This document shows positions 1-8,272 of a DNA stretch of 64,000 nt, one piece after another. The DNA is from Olivibacter sp. SDN3. Lineage in GTDB: Bacteria; Bacteroidota; Bacteroidia; Sphingobacteriales; Sphingobacteriaceae. The position numbers and the translations under genes were made by a program. Each line of letters begins with the position of its first letter. Position 1 is the first letter of the stretch. Below the pieces are notes generated by a model. That model was not told the origin of the DNA, did not search any database, and saw only the letters and a program-made list of their open reading frames with translations. The stretch spans positions 4,712,001-4,776,000 of the forward strand of contig NZ_CP060497.1 in the NCBI RefSeq assembly GCF_014334135.1, written 5' to 3'.

Positions 1-120
1 TAGGCTAATAACATTTTGCAGATTTATTTTTAAATAAATTTATAGACTCTTTTAAAATCTTCGTAATTTTATCAGCACAAACCAAACAATATAAAACAAG
101 CGTAACTATTAAAATTGGAA

Positions 121-315
121 ATGAAAACGCCAAAGAAAACTGACAAAAAAATTGGTTCAAAAGCTCCCTCGCACGAAGCAGACAAGTCTGATATTAAGTC
201 TACCCAACCAAAATCCAAAAGAGGCTTTGACGACGACGATGATGACTTTGATTTCAACGAGCTGGATACGTTTGACAATTTTGATGATTTCGACGACGAT
301 GATGATGACTATTAG
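121..315 (+). CDS. Small Lys-rich/Asp-rich protein of unknown function
   Basis: This 64-residue protein has a lysine-rich, basic N-terminal half (about residues 1-36) and a C-terminal half made almost only of Asp with regularly placed Phe, ending in an acidic run and Tyr. No enzyme motif or membrane segment is visible, and the tail is probably disordered. The ATG at 121 is chosen over an in-frame TTG two codons upstream. A terminator follows directly, so it looks like a stand-alone transcription unit. Small acidic-tailed proteins of this kind occur in Sphingobacteriaceae, but I do not know a function. Confidence 0.65.
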   Translation: MKTPKKTDKKIGSKAPSHEADKSDIKSTQPKSKRGFDDDDDDFDFNELDTFDNFDDFDDDDDDY

Positions 316-343
316 TCTTTCGATCAACGCACTATAGGAATAT

Positions 344-376
344 AAAGCACTTAGTATTTATACTGGGTGCTTTTTT
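344..376 (+). terminator. Rho-independent terminator after the acidic small protein
   Basis: A stem from 344-357 pairs with 360-373, including two G-U wobbles, around a very short loop, and is followed by an uninterrupted run of six T (371-376). It sits 28 bases after the stop of the small acidic gene and just before the start of the GNAT-like gene, so it separates their transcription. Confidence 0.7.
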
Positions 377-398
377 GTTAAAAATATTCAAGGTTAAG

Positions 399-1520
399 AT
401 GACAGTTGAGGTAAGAACAAAGAAGCAAGAGAAACAATTTTTAGAAGTTCCGAAAAGATTATACAAGGATGATGAACACTGGATATGTCCGCTTGACAAT
501 GATATAAAACAAATTTTTGATCCTATAAAAAACAATTTTCACCAACATGGTGTCTGTGCCAGATGGATTTTGATTGAAAACGAGCTAGTAGTAGGAAGAA
601 TCGCCGCTTTTATTAATTATGAGAAGGCTTTTTCTCTGCAATTCAAGGTTGGAGGGATAGGTTTTTTTGAATGCATAAATTCTTATAGCGCTTCAAAAGA
701 GCTATTTGATACTGCAAAATTGTGGCTACAAGCAAAAGGTATAGAGGTGATGGATGGCCCTATTAATTTTGGTGAGAACGACAATTTTTGGGGACTGCTG
801 ATCGAGGGTTTTACTCCTCCGTCCTATGGCATGAATTATAATAAACCTTATTATCGCGATTTATTTATAAATTATGGTTTCAAAATAATTTATGAACAAA
901 TCACTAATCACCTCGATGTTAATCGCCCATTTCCGGAACGTTTTAACAGGATAGCAGAATGGGTAAGCCAAAAACAAGGTTATACCTTCAAACACTTCAG
1001 TAAAAAGAAACTACCTGAGTTCGCTAAGCATTTTATGGAAATTTATAACGATGCTTGGGGAGATTTCGAAAATTTTAAACCTATAAAGATGGAGACCATA
1101 ATGGAATCTTTTAAAAAAATGAGGTTTATTATGGACGAAAAATTAATTTGGTTCGCTTATATAGACAATGTACCCGTCTCTTTTATTATGGTAATACCAG
1201 ACGCCAATCAACTTATCAGGAAGTTCAATGGAAAAATGACTATATGGAATAGTTTTCGTTTTATATTGAATAAAAGAAAGGTTAACCGATTACGTGCGAT
1301 TGTTATGGGAACAAAGAAAAATTATCAAAAGCACGGACTTGAATCTGCACTGTTTATCAAGTTAAAGCAATATGTTATACCTCTAAATAGGTATAAGGAA
1401 CTTGAGCTGTCATGGGTAGGTGATTTTAATAAGGAGATGTTATCCATACATAAAGCTACTGGAGCCAAACCAGGAAAAAAACATGCCACATTTAGGTACA
1501 TATTCGAGACTGTAAAATAG
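399..1520 (+). CDS. GNAT-like (acyl-CoA N-acyltransferase fold) protein, C-terminus reaching into an IS end
   Basis: About 373 residues from the ATG at 399; an in-frame TTG at 375 lies in the terminator T-run and is not preferred. It belongs to the large Bacteroidota group of roughly 370-390 residue cytosolic proteins with an acetyltransferase-like fold. The C-terminal half (from about residue 185) carries a GNAT-like core, and the N-terminal part has the 'GPINFGENDNFWG' type segment seen in the group. Substrate is unknown. The last two codons and the TAG stop lie inside the left inverted repeat of the adjacent IS256-family element, so the native C-terminus may have been replaced by insertion. 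The loss is probably only a few residues, because the protein is near full length. Confidence 0.7.
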   Translation: MTVEVRTKKQEKQFLEVPKRLYKDDEHWICPLDNDIKQIFDPIKNNFHQHGVCARWILIENELVVGRIAAFINYEKAFSLQFKVGGIGFFECINSYSASKELFDTAKLWLQAKGIEVMDGPINFGENDNFWGLLIEGFTPPSYGMNYNKPYYRDLFINYGFKIIYEQITNHLDVNRPFPERFNRIAEWVSQKQGYTFKHFSKKKLPEFAKHFMEIYNDAWGDFENFKPIKMETIMESFKKMRFIMDEKLIWFAYIDNVPVSFIMVIPDANQLIRKFNGKMTIWNSFRFILNKRKVNRLRAIVMGTKKNYQKHGLESALFIKLKQYVIPLNRYKELELSWVGDFNKEMLSIHKATGAKPGKKHATFRYIFETVK

Positions 1521-1530
1521 ACTGTGTCAA
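1511..1530 (+). repeat. Left terminal inverted repeat of the IS256-family element
   Basis: The 20 bases match the complement of 2844-2863 at 18 positions, with the inner ACTGTGTCAA perfectly conserved. The outer part contains the GTAAAATAG that supplies the final two codons and stop of the upstream GNAT-like gene. Confidence 0.85.
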
Positions 1531-1568
1531 GGATAATAAATAGAAGTATTATTTTTGACATAGTAATT

Positions 1569-2799
1569 ATGAGTATTAAAGAAAGCGATTTTGATTTTGA
1601 GTCCATGAAGGATAAAGCTCTGGAACAGTTACGCAGCGGAGAATCACTTTATGGCAAGAACGGAGCTTTTGCTCCTTTAATGAAGAAATTTTTAGAAGCC
1701 GCGTTGGAAGCTGAAATGGAGAGCCATATGGACGAAGCCCAACGCTCCGGTGGTAATCGGCGTAACGGCAAGTCCAGTAAGCAGATTCGGACTTCTGAGG
1801 GTACGATCGATATCGATACTCCCCGTGATCGTCGATCCAATTTCGAGCGAGCCCCAACTCGTTAAGAAACGGGAGACGATTTTAGCTGAGAGCCTAGAGA
1901 AGAAGATTTTAGGCATGTATGGCTTGGGTATGAGTTTTCGGGATATTTCCAACCACATCAAGGAGATGTACGATACGGATATCAGCCACAGTACACTTTC
2001 TTCGATTACCGATAAGATTATTCCCCAGGTCAGGGAATGGCAATCACGAAGCCTGGATTCTCTTTATACGATTGTTTGGATGGATGCCATGCACTACAAG
2101 GTGAAAGAAGACCATCGTTTTGTTTCTCGGGCTGTATACAATATCCTTGGCGTTGACCGAAACGGACATAAGCATTTATTAGGGATGTATGTTTCGGAGA
2201 GTGAGGGGGCTAACTTTTGGCTGAGCGTACTGACGGACTTACAGAACCGAGGTGTAGAGGATATCTTAATTGCCTGTATCGATAACCTAAAAGGGTTTTC
2301 AGAAGCAATACAGGGTGTTTTTCCCGATACCGAAGTACAGACCTGTATCGTGCACCAGATCCGGAATAGCTTAAAGTATGTGGCCAGTAAGGACCAAAAG
2401 GAGTTTATGAGCGATCTAAAGCCTGTCTACCGGGCTGACACATTGGATCTTGCCGGATTGCGGATGGATGAACTTCAGGATAAATGGGGTGAAAAGTATC
2501 CGGTGGTCATCGACTCCTGGCGGCGTAACTGGGATCGTCTGACCACCTATTTCCGATACGATAAATCCATCCGAAAATTGATCTACACCACCAATACGAT
2601 CGAGGGATTCCATCGCCAGGTCCGTAAGGTCACTAAAACTAAAGGTGCCTTCACTTCAGATATGGCGTTATTGAAACTGATCTATCTAGCCCATAAAAAC
2701 ATTAAGAAGAAATGGACGATGCCACTGGCCAATTGGGGAACAACAGCACAGAAATTAGCCATTTGGTTTCCGGGAAGAATGGTGTTAGATTTGCAATAA
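1569..2799 (+). pseudogene. IS256-family transposase, frameshifted by a 4-bp duplication
   Basis: The gene reads in one frame from the ATG at 1569 to a stop at 1865 (N-terminal part, ending near the PRDR motif) and in the +1 frame to the stop at 2799. CGAG is tandemly repeated at 1844-1851. Removing one copy restores NFEPQLVKKR and a continuous 408-residue protein, the usual IS256 transposase size. The downstream part holds the catalytic region: an Asp in 'VWMDAMHYK', an Asp in 'ACIDNLKGFSEAI', and the Glu of 'TNTIEGFHRQVRK', together with the C[IV]VHQIRN segment. The enzyme would cut and join DNA at the inverted repeats, but this copy should be inactive unless ribosomal frameshifting occurs, and no slippery site is evident. 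Confidence 0.88.
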
Positions 2800-2803
2800 G
2801 CAA

Positions 2804-2845
2804 AATGGCTGAATTACCGCCCCGCGGGGCGGTAATTCAGCCATT
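2804..2845. repeat. Perfect 42-bp palindrome at the IS right end
   Basis: Positions 2804-2824 are the exact complement of 2825-2845 with no loop, and the centre is GC-rich (CCCCG/CGGGG). It begins five bases after the transposase stop and overlaps the first bases of the right inverted repeat. No T-run follows on either strand, so it is not a classical terminator. It could block read-through into or out of the element as a strong RNA hairpin or extrude as a cruciform. Confidence 0.9.
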
Positions 2846-2863
2846 GACACAGTTTGTTTTACA
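2844..2863 (-). repeat. Right terminal inverted repeat of the IS256-family element
   Basis: It is the complement of 1511-1530 with two mismatches, and contains TTGACACAGT followed by TTGTTTTACA. It overlaps the end of the 42-bp palindrome by two bases. Confidence 0.85.
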
Positions 2864-2908
2864 CTCCCACATATTCTAACTATGGCATATAAAATAGTTA
2901 ATAATATT

Positions 2909-3253
2909 TTACTTCTGATTGATGTACGTTTTCCTCAACTCTTCATATAGCTCTATTACCTTTTTTTGCAACTCTATTACATCATTATTTCTTTCGAGCA
3001 ATTTTTTGTTAGCAAGCTCTAAATCAGATGTGTATTTCTTCTGCTCATCCGCGTCATTAAAATTTAGCAACTGTACAATTGTCATATCAAAAAGCTTCGC
3101 AATCTGTTGTAATCTTGAAAGATTGACATCTGTAATGCCGGTTTCTATTTTTGAAAAGGCAGGAATAGATATATCCAGCCGCTTGGCTACATCTTCTTGA
3201 CTCCATCCATTTTGATGACGCAATAATCTGATTTTTTTCCCTAGAGATTTCAT
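2909..3253 (-). CDS. XRE-family (Cro/CI-type) helix-turn-helix regulator
   Basis: This 114-residue protein has an N-terminal HTH_3 domain (about residues 4-60). The helix-turn-helix reads SQEDVAKRLDISIPAFSKIETG, followed by the usual 'DVNLSRLQQIAKLF' helix and the 'TIVQLLN' motif. Residues 68-110 form a leucine- and glutamate-rich coiled coil, probably for dimerisation. It is a cytosolic DNA-binding protein and its targets are unknown. It stands alone, and the upstream region (3254-3460) contains inverted repeats that could be its own operators. No toxin partner or phage gene lies next to it. Confidence 0.85.
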   Translation of the reverse strand: MKSLGKKIRLLRHQNGWSQEDVAKRLDISIPAFSKIETGITDVNLSRLQQIAKLFDMTIVQLLNFNDADEQKKYTSDLELANKKLLERNNDVIELQKKVIELYEELRKTYINQK

Positions 3254-3290
3254 CTATTTGTCTAATTTTTATTTGTTACCTATCAGATGG

Positions 3291-3387
3291 TATTTTATAA
3301 TGATAAAACAAATATTTTCCTCTAAATAGTTCTTTGTTTCAAATGTTTGTCTTATTAGCAGGCCACGTAAACTATCATTATAAAATA
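3291..3387. promoter_or_regulatory. 15-bp inverted repeat pair upstream of the XRE gene (possible operators)
   Basis: Positions 3291-3305 (TATTTTATAATGATA) are repeated exactly in inverted orientation at 3373-3387. The pair lies 37-134 bases upstream of the XRE regulator start. A further hairpin-like repeat with 8-bp arms (3438-3445 and 3453-3460, ending in AGTAAAAT) lies beyond it. Autoregulation is inference from position alone, and the AT-richness makes chance repeats more likely. Confidence 0.4.
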
Positions 3388-3529
3388 GTAACTTCAACTA
3401 TATCAAACTTAGATAAACTTTCTTTTATATGCAAGCAATTTTACTGTGAGATAGTAAAATAACGTCTATCCATTTTCTCCCCCGCTTAGCGAAAACAACG
3501 TTCTCAAAGAGGAAATATATTAATTAATT

Positions 3530-4891
3530 TCAGGAATTAAAGAATTTTTCCGACAAGTTAACAAGATTGATACCGCCAAAGTTTCCAGAACTCATAAACA
3601 ATAAATTTTTATGCTGAGATTCTATTGTTCCGATATACTGTTGTAATGTATCTACGTCCGTAAAGTAGGAAATATCCATTCGGTTGAACGCCTCTTTAAT
3701 AGTGAGATCGCTAATGGGTGATATATTTTTCTGTTTCATTGATTGCTGATCTATAAACACAGCAGCCTCATCCGCTCCATCCATCGCCCCTTTGTATTCC
3801 TTCAAAAATTCTTCATTCAAACTGCTAAAAGTATGCAACTCTACCACTGCAAATAATTTATTTTCGGGATACTGCTCTTTTACAGCCTCTATGGATGCTT
3901 TAACTTTTGATGGAGAGTGTGCGAAGTCTTTATAAACTACACTCCCGTTATAATCAGCTATATATTCAAGTCTTCTCGCAGCACCCTTAAAAGTACTTAT
4001 AGCATCGTAAAACTCATTCCTGCTTATCCCCAACCATTCGCCAACAGTAAAAGCACCTGCAAGATTTGAAAGATTATGCTTTCCAAAAATCTGCAGCGGG
4101 ACCTCCCTTTTTGCTGTATTTAAATAGCTAATTCCTTTGTTAATAGTAAAATCGGGTAATTTATAACCATGTTTATTGATATTAGAATCGTCGTTAGAAA
4201 CAAGCGCCTGAACCTCCTTGTCATCTTTATTGTACACTAAAGTGCCTTTCTCCTCAATACTTTCAATGAATAATTTGAATTGCTTAACATATTCATCGTA
4301 GGTAGGAAAAACGTTTATATGATCCCAGGCTATCCCGCTGATCAAAGCAATATGAGCATGATATAATAAAAACTTTGGTCGCCTGTCTATTGCCGAAGCA
4401 AGATACTCATCTCCTTCAATAATAATCAAAGGAGCATCCTTTGTAATCTTCACCATGTATTCAAAACCATCCAATTTCGCTCCCACAACATAATCAAAAT
4501 CTCTCCCTGTATGCTTCAACACATGCATAACCATAGAAGTAATCGTTGTTTTTCCATGACTTCCACCAATGACAACACGGGTTTTCTCTTTCGACTGCTC
4601 ATAGATATAAGCCGGATAAGAATAAATCTGCAATCCAAGTTCTTGTGCTTTTAGTAACTCCGGATTATCTTCTTTCGCATGCATCCCTAGAACCACTGCA
4701 TTTATTTCATCGGTAATTTTTTCTGGGAACCATCCGAGACGCTCAGGCAGTAGTCCGTATTTAGCTAAGTTAGTTCGAGAAGGCTCATAGATAAAATCAT
4801 CAGAGCCACTCACCAAATACCCTTTTTTCGACAAAGCTATAGCCAAATTATGCATAACACTTCCACCGATAGCTATAAAATGCACACGCAT
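3530..4891 (-). CDS. mpl: Mur ligase Mpl-like: UDP-N-acetylmuramate--tripeptide ligase
   Basis: The 453-residue cytosolic enzyme has the Mur ligase three-domain layout: an N-terminal Rossmann-like nucleotide-sugar domain (IAIGGSVMHNLA), the ATP-binding P-loop GGSHGKTT near residue 110, and the C-terminal ligase domain with FAHSPSKV. Mpl joins recycled L-Ala-gamma-D-Glu-meso-Dap to UDP-MurNAc in peptidoglycan recycling. The sequence resembles Mpl more than MurC in its N-terminus and the 'DFAHSP' segment. It is the last gene of a run with prmA (14-bp gap), tpiA and a glmU-like gene. A true MurC cannot be fully excluded without a tree. Confidence 0.85.
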   Translation of the reverse strand: MRVHFIAIGGSVMHNLAIALSKKGYLVSGSDDFIYEPSRTNLAKYGLLPERLGWFPEKITDEINAVVLGMHAKEDNPELLKAQELGLQIYSYPAYIYEQSKEKTRVVIGGSHGKTTITSMVMHVLKHTGRDFDYVVGAKLDGFEYMVKITKDAPLIIIEGDEYLASAIDRRPKFLLYHAHIALISGIAWDHINVFPTYDEYVKQFKLFIESIEEKGTLVYNKDDKEVQALVSNDDSNINKHGYKLPDFTINKGISYLNTAKREVPLQIFGKHNLSNLAGAFTVGEWLGISRNEFYDAISTFKGAARRLEYIADYNGSVVYKDFAHSPSKVKASIEAVKEQYPENKLFAVVELHTFSSLNEEFLKEYKGAMDGADEAAVFIDQQSMKQKNISPISDLTIKEAFNRMDISYFTDVDTLQQYIGTIESQHKNLLFMSSGNFGGINLVNLSEKFFNS

Positions 4892-4905
4892 ATCTCTATA
4901 TCTTT

Positions 4906-5745
4906 TTAATATTTTTCAAGTTTGGCTGCAACCCAATTATCTTGCAGTTTTTTACTAATATACTTAAATCCAAAGGAATGTGAAGCATCAACGATCTGCG
5001 CTAAATCATCACCATCGTAGAATCCGCTTAGAAATAATGATCCATGCGGTTTTATAACTTCTGCGTATTTACCTAGCTGATCTAACAGTATATTTCTATT
5101 AATGTTTGCCAAAATAATATCATAAAGCTCATTCGGAATAACTTCCTTAGACCCACAATAGATTTTTATACTATTAACCTGGTTGAGTTCTGTATTTTCT
5201 TTCACACTCGTACAACAGATGGGATCATAATCAATTGCAGTTATCTCCTGTGCCCCTATCTTCGCAGCGAGAATCGCAAGGATCCCCGTTCCACACCCCA
5301 TATCTAAAACCCTTTTTCGCTGCAGATTACTATCGAGCAAATATTCCATCATAAGTGATGTCGTTTGATGGTGTCCCGTACCGAACGCCATTTTAGGATC
5401 GATTATAATCTCGTACTCGTAATTAGGTTTAGATTCATGAAAGGTTGCCCGTACATAACAACGACCTAACACCGCTATTGGTTCAAAGTTACTTTCCCAT
5501 ACAGCGTTCCAATTTTTCGGTTCAATAGGCCTAACCGTATAAGTAATACTAAAATTATCAGGTAAATTCAATAAGAGACGTTCAACAGCAGCGATATCCA
5601 AGGCGGCACTAGCGATGTAAGCTTTAAACCCAACGTCGATTTCCTCAAACGTATCAAAACCAATATTGGCAAGGTCATTTATTAATAAATCCCGTTGCCA
5701 TGCTTCACTATCACTGCATGTAAATATCAGTTCACTGTAGTCCAT
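4906..5745 (-). CDS. prmA: Ribosomal protein L11 methyltransferase
   Basis: The 279-residue enzyme transfers methyl groups from S-adenosylmethionine to lysines and the N-terminus of ribosomal protein L11. The N-terminal substrate-recognition part (to about residue 110) is followed by a class I methyltransferase fold with motif I 'VLDMGCGTGILAILAAKIGA', the 'DPKMAFGTGHHQTT' segment typical of PrmA, and motif IV 'DIILANINRNIL'. Length is slightly below the enterobacterial enzyme, as usual in Bacteroidota. It lies between tpiA and mpl and is probably co-transcribed. Confidence 0.93.
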   Translation of the reverse strand: MDYSELIFTCSDSEAWQRDLLINDLANIGFDTFEEIDVGFKAYIASAALDIAAVERLLLNLPDNFSITYTVRPIEPKNWNAVWESNFEPIAVLGRCYVRATFHESKPNYEYEIIIDPKMAFGTGHHQTTSLMMEYLLDSNLQRKRVLDMGCGTGILAILAAKIGAQEITAIDYDPICCTSVKENTELNQVNSIKIYCGSKEVIPNELYDIILANINRNILLDQLGKYAEVIKPHGSLFLSGFYDGDDLAQIVDASHSFGFKYISKKLQDNWVAAKLEKY

Positions 5746-5803
5746 TCTAAAAAATATTAAAGGTACATGTTAAGACATGCACCTTTAACTAAATTATCAA
5801 TAG

Positions 5804-6568
5804 TTAATTAAATACTTTAACAATATCAGTAAAATCTCTCGACTTTAAGGATGCACCGCCTATCAAACCACCGTCGATATCTGCTTGGGAAAACAGGTCA
5901 GGAGCATTCTTTGGGTTGCAGCTTCCTCCATATAAAATACTAATTTCGTCTGCCAACGTAGTATTATATTGTTCACCAATTACTTTCCGAATGTATGCGT
6001 GAACCTCTTGCGCCTGTTCCGGACTAGCGGTTAAGCCCGTTCCTATTGCCCATACAGGCTCATAGGCAATGACAATATTTTCAAAATCATCAGCTTCTAG
6101 ATGAAACACACCCTGCGTCAATTGCTCTTTTATAACAGAAAAAAATTCACCCGATTCACGCTCTTCTTTTGTTTCTCCAATGCAAAAAATAGGCGTTAAT
6201 TGATATTTTATAGCGATGTCGACTTTCTTAGCCAATAATTCGTTGGTCTCTCCAAAATACGCTCTTCGTTCCGAATGCCCCAAAATAACGTAATTAGCTC
6301 CAACTGACCTAATCTGTTTAGCAGAAATCTCTCCGGTAAAAGCACCGCTTTCCTCTTGGTGTATGTTCTGTGCACCTGTAGATACATTATTTGCATCTTT
6401 TGCCAAAGCCGAAATACCGTATAAATGAATAAAAGGGCTGCATACAACAATATCCTGCTCACCTCTAACCTCATCTTTTACCATATTTACTACCTCAGAA
6501 AAAAGGCTTATTCCTTCTTGATAATCTAGGTTCATCTTCCAATTACCGGCTACAATTTTTTTTCGCAT
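5804..6568 (-). CDS. tpiA: Triosephosphate isomerase
   Basis: This 254-residue TIM-barrel enzyme interconverts glyceraldehyde 3-phosphate and dihydroxyacetone phosphate in glycolysis. The start 'MRKKIVAGNWKMN' carries the N-terminal catalytic Asn and Lys. The electrophilic His sits in 'ILGHSERR', the catalytic Glu in 'AYEPVWAIGTG', and the phosphate loop in 'YGGSCNPKN'. The length is standard. It begins 21 bp after the glmU-like gene, so the two are likely in one transcript. Confidence 0.97.
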   Translation of the reverse strand: MRKKIVAGNWKMNLDYQEGISLFSEVVNMVKDEVRGEQDIVVCSPFIHLYGISALAKDANNVSTGAQNIHQEESGAFTGEISAKQIRSVGANYVILGHSERRAYFGETNELLAKKVDIAIKYQLTPIFCIGETKEERESGEFFSVIKEQLTQGVFHLEADDFENIVIAYEPVWAIGTGLTASPEQAQEVHAYIRKVIGEQYNTTLADEISILYGGSCNPKNAPDLFSQADIDGGLIGGASLKSRDFTDIVKVFN

Positions 6569-6589
6569 AATTAATTAAATAGAATTTTA

Positions 6590-7768
6590 TTAGTCTCGCT
6601 GTTTTCTAGTAATTTCAAACACTTCGTTTAAAATGGACTGTTCAATGTTGTCAAATTTACGATTACGCCGGGCAAAAACCAACTTAGCCGTGCTAAACAT
6701 TTTTTCAAGCTCATATATGCCATGATTTCCCCATGAGAAATCTGGGACAAAAGTGGGTGGCACCCCGCCTCCAAATATACTTGCTGACACTCCTACTACA
6801 GTTCCTGTATTAAATGAGGTATTTATCGCACACTTTGAATGATCCCCCATAATCAAACCATAGAATTGCAAACCAGTATCTCTATAAGAATCTGATTTAT
6901 AATCATATACACGCACATTCTTATAGTTGTTTTTTAAATTAGAATTATTAGTATCCGCCCCCCAGTTACACCACTCTCCCATAACACCGCTGCCAAAATA
7001 ACCTTCATGCCCTTTAGAGGAGTTCCCCCATATCACACAAGTATTCAGTTCACCACCTACCCTACAACCAGGCCCTACGGTAACATTACTGTATATCTTT
7101 GCACCCATTTTCACTTGCGAATCATCACCCAAAGCAAAAGATCCTCGCACCGCTGTTCCTTCCCATATTTCGCTATTTCTTCCTAGGTAAACAGGACCTT
7201 TCAATGTATTGATTATACAGCATTCTGCCACTGCGCCTTCTTCAACAAAAATATTTTCGCCAAGAATCGTATTGGTGCTACTTAAGGTAGCTGATATTCG
7301 CCCCGCTGTTAACAATTGAAAATCCTTCCTTATCTCTATTCCATTATTTATAAAAATATCTTCGGGATATACTATATCTACAAAATCATGAACATAAACC
7401 AATGGCCTATAAAAATCAGTCGACGGTCTTGCCGATAATTTTACTTCATCAACTGTTGTGCGGATGGCTATGATATCCTGCCTATTGACAAGCTTTTCTC
7501 CAGCTTTTAATGACATCACTTCGGTGCATAAACGTTCGTCGGGACAAACCCCAGCCCTGATCAATAATACATCATTATCTTGATTAAACGTTGGATATTT
7601 AGGTTTTAGATATTCTTCTGTTAAAAAGGACACCGGCTGTTTCAGCCATTTAGACCACTTTTCGCCAATTGTGAGAATGCCGACACGCAGATCGGCTACA
7701 GGTCTTGTTAAACTTAAGGGATAAAGTTTAGCACGCCATTCGTCGTTATCATATAATACTATCTGCAT
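6590..7768 (-). CDS. GlmU-family putative sugar-phosphate nucleotidyltransferase with left-handed beta-helix
   Basis: The 392-residue protein has an N-terminal part that resembles a degenerate nucleotidyltransferase ('PLSLTRPVADLRVGILTIGEKW') and a C-terminal half (about 160-350) made of hexapeptide repeats of the left-handed beta-helix type ('VYLGRNSEIWEGTAVRG', 'KMGAKIYSNVTVGPGCRVGG'). This is the Bacteroidota GlmU-like group, often annotated as UDP-GlcNAc diphosphorylase/GlcN-1-P acetyltransferase. The normal GxGTRM signature of GlmU is absent, so the exact reaction is uncertain. It is first in the tpiA-prmA-mpl run. Confidence 0.8.
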   Translation of the reverse strand: MQIVLYDNDEWRAKLYPLSLTRPVADLRVGILTIGEKWSKWLKQPVSFLTEEYLKPKYPTFNQDNDVLLIRAGVCPDERLCTEVMSLKAGEKLVNRQDIIAIRTTVDEVKLSARPSTDFYRPLVYVHDFVDIVYPEDIFINNGIEIRKDFQLLTAGRISATLSSTNTILGENIFVEEGAVAECCIINTLKGPVYLGRNSEIWEGTAVRGSFALGDDSQVKMGAKIYSNVTVGPGCRVGGELNTCVIWGNSSKGHEGYFGSGVMGEWCNWGADTNNSNLKNNYKNVRVYDYKSDSYRDTGLQFYGLIMGDHSKCAINTSFNTGTVVGVSASIFGGGVPPTFVPDFSWGNHGIYELEKMFSTAKLVFARRNRKFDNIEQSILNEVFEITRKQRD

Positions 7769-7800
7769 GTAAAGTTTATTTTATTTTGGTTAAAAATAAA

Positions 7801-7830
7801 AAAGTCTCGATAAATATATCGAGACTTTTT
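7801..7830. terminator. Bidirectional terminator between rpmE2 and the glmU-like operon
   Basis: An 11-bp perfect stem (7802-7812 with 7817-7827) encloses a 4-base loop, with A-rich sequence on one side and T-rich on the other. On the minus strand it lies just downstream of rpmE2 and would end its transcript. It sits 30 bases upstream of the glmU-like start, so that operon probably needs its own promoter or read-through. Confidence 0.85.
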
Positions 7831-7858
7831 ATAGTTTTCTAAATACAGATAAATATGC

Positions 7859-8107
7859 CTATTTTTTGTTATAACGGCTGCGAAATTTATCGATACGTCC
7901 TGCGGTATCAACTAACTTCATTTTACCGGTATAGAAAGGATGCGAAGTGTGTGAAATTTCTAATTTAACCAAAGGGTATTCCTGTCCGTCTTCCCATTGA
8001 ATAGTTTCTTTGGTATCGATACAGGATTTAGTTACAAAAGAATAGTCATTAGACATATCTTTAAATACCACTAATCTGTAATTTGATGGGTGCAAATCTT
8101 TTTTCAT
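7859..8107 (-). CDS. rpmE2: 50S ribosomal protein L31, type B
   Basis: The 82-residue protein matches the L31 type B family: start '[17 protein letters not shown]', central '[26 protein letters not shown]' and a basic C-terminus. Only one cysteine is present, so the zinc site of type A L31 is missing, as expected for type B. It is a component of the large ribosomal subunit. A strong Bacteroidota promoter (8214-8243) and a terminator (7801-7830) make it a single-gene transcript. Confidence 0.95.
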   Translation of the reverse strand: MKKDLHPSNYRLVVFKDMSNDYSFVTKSCIDTKETIQWEDGQEYPLVKLEISHTSHPFYTGKMKLVDTAGRIDKFRSRYNKK

Positions 8108-8213
8108 TTGAACTATTTGTTTATTAACCTCTCAACTAAACTTTCTTGCGTAATAGCAAATACAGGAGAGCCGATAACGTCGTATATTTTTATTGTTAAC
8201 TCTTTTAAGGCTG

Positions 8214-8243
8214 CAAAGATAGTTATTTAATCCCCCTATCCAA
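8214..8243 (-). promoter_or_regulatory. Bacteroidota-type promoter for rpmE2
   Basis: On the minus strand the -7 element reads TATCTTTG (8214-8221), a perfect TAnnTTTG match followed by CAGCC. The -33 TTG (8241-8243, within TTTTGG) lies 19 bases upstream. The spacing and the TTTGCAGCC context are typical of highly expressed genes in this phylum. The leader would be about 100 bases. Confidence 0.75.
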
Positions 8244-8272
8244 AATATATATTCTATTTTTTCATTAAAAAA

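Larger units (their letters stand above)
1511..2863 (+). mobile_element. IS256-family insertion sequence (defective)
   Basis: The element is bounded by imperfect 20-bp inverted repeats (1511-1530 and 2844-2863, 18 of 20 positions matching) around one transposase gene of the IS256/Mutator family. Length is about 1.35 kb, normal for the family. No matching 8- or 9-bp target duplication is seen at the outer edges (8-bp flanks ttcgagac and ctcccaca), so exact ends are uncertain by a base or two, or the flanks have rearranged. The transposase is frameshifted, so the copy should not be able to move on its own. It separates the GNAT-like gene from the XRE regulator. Confidence 0.85.

Noticed and set aside
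1750-2799. 349-residue ORF as an independent transposase with its own start
   Set aside because: Its first residues (MVIGVTASPVSRF) are out of frame with the family. Real homology begins only after the 4-bp duplication, so it is the second half of a frameshifted gene.
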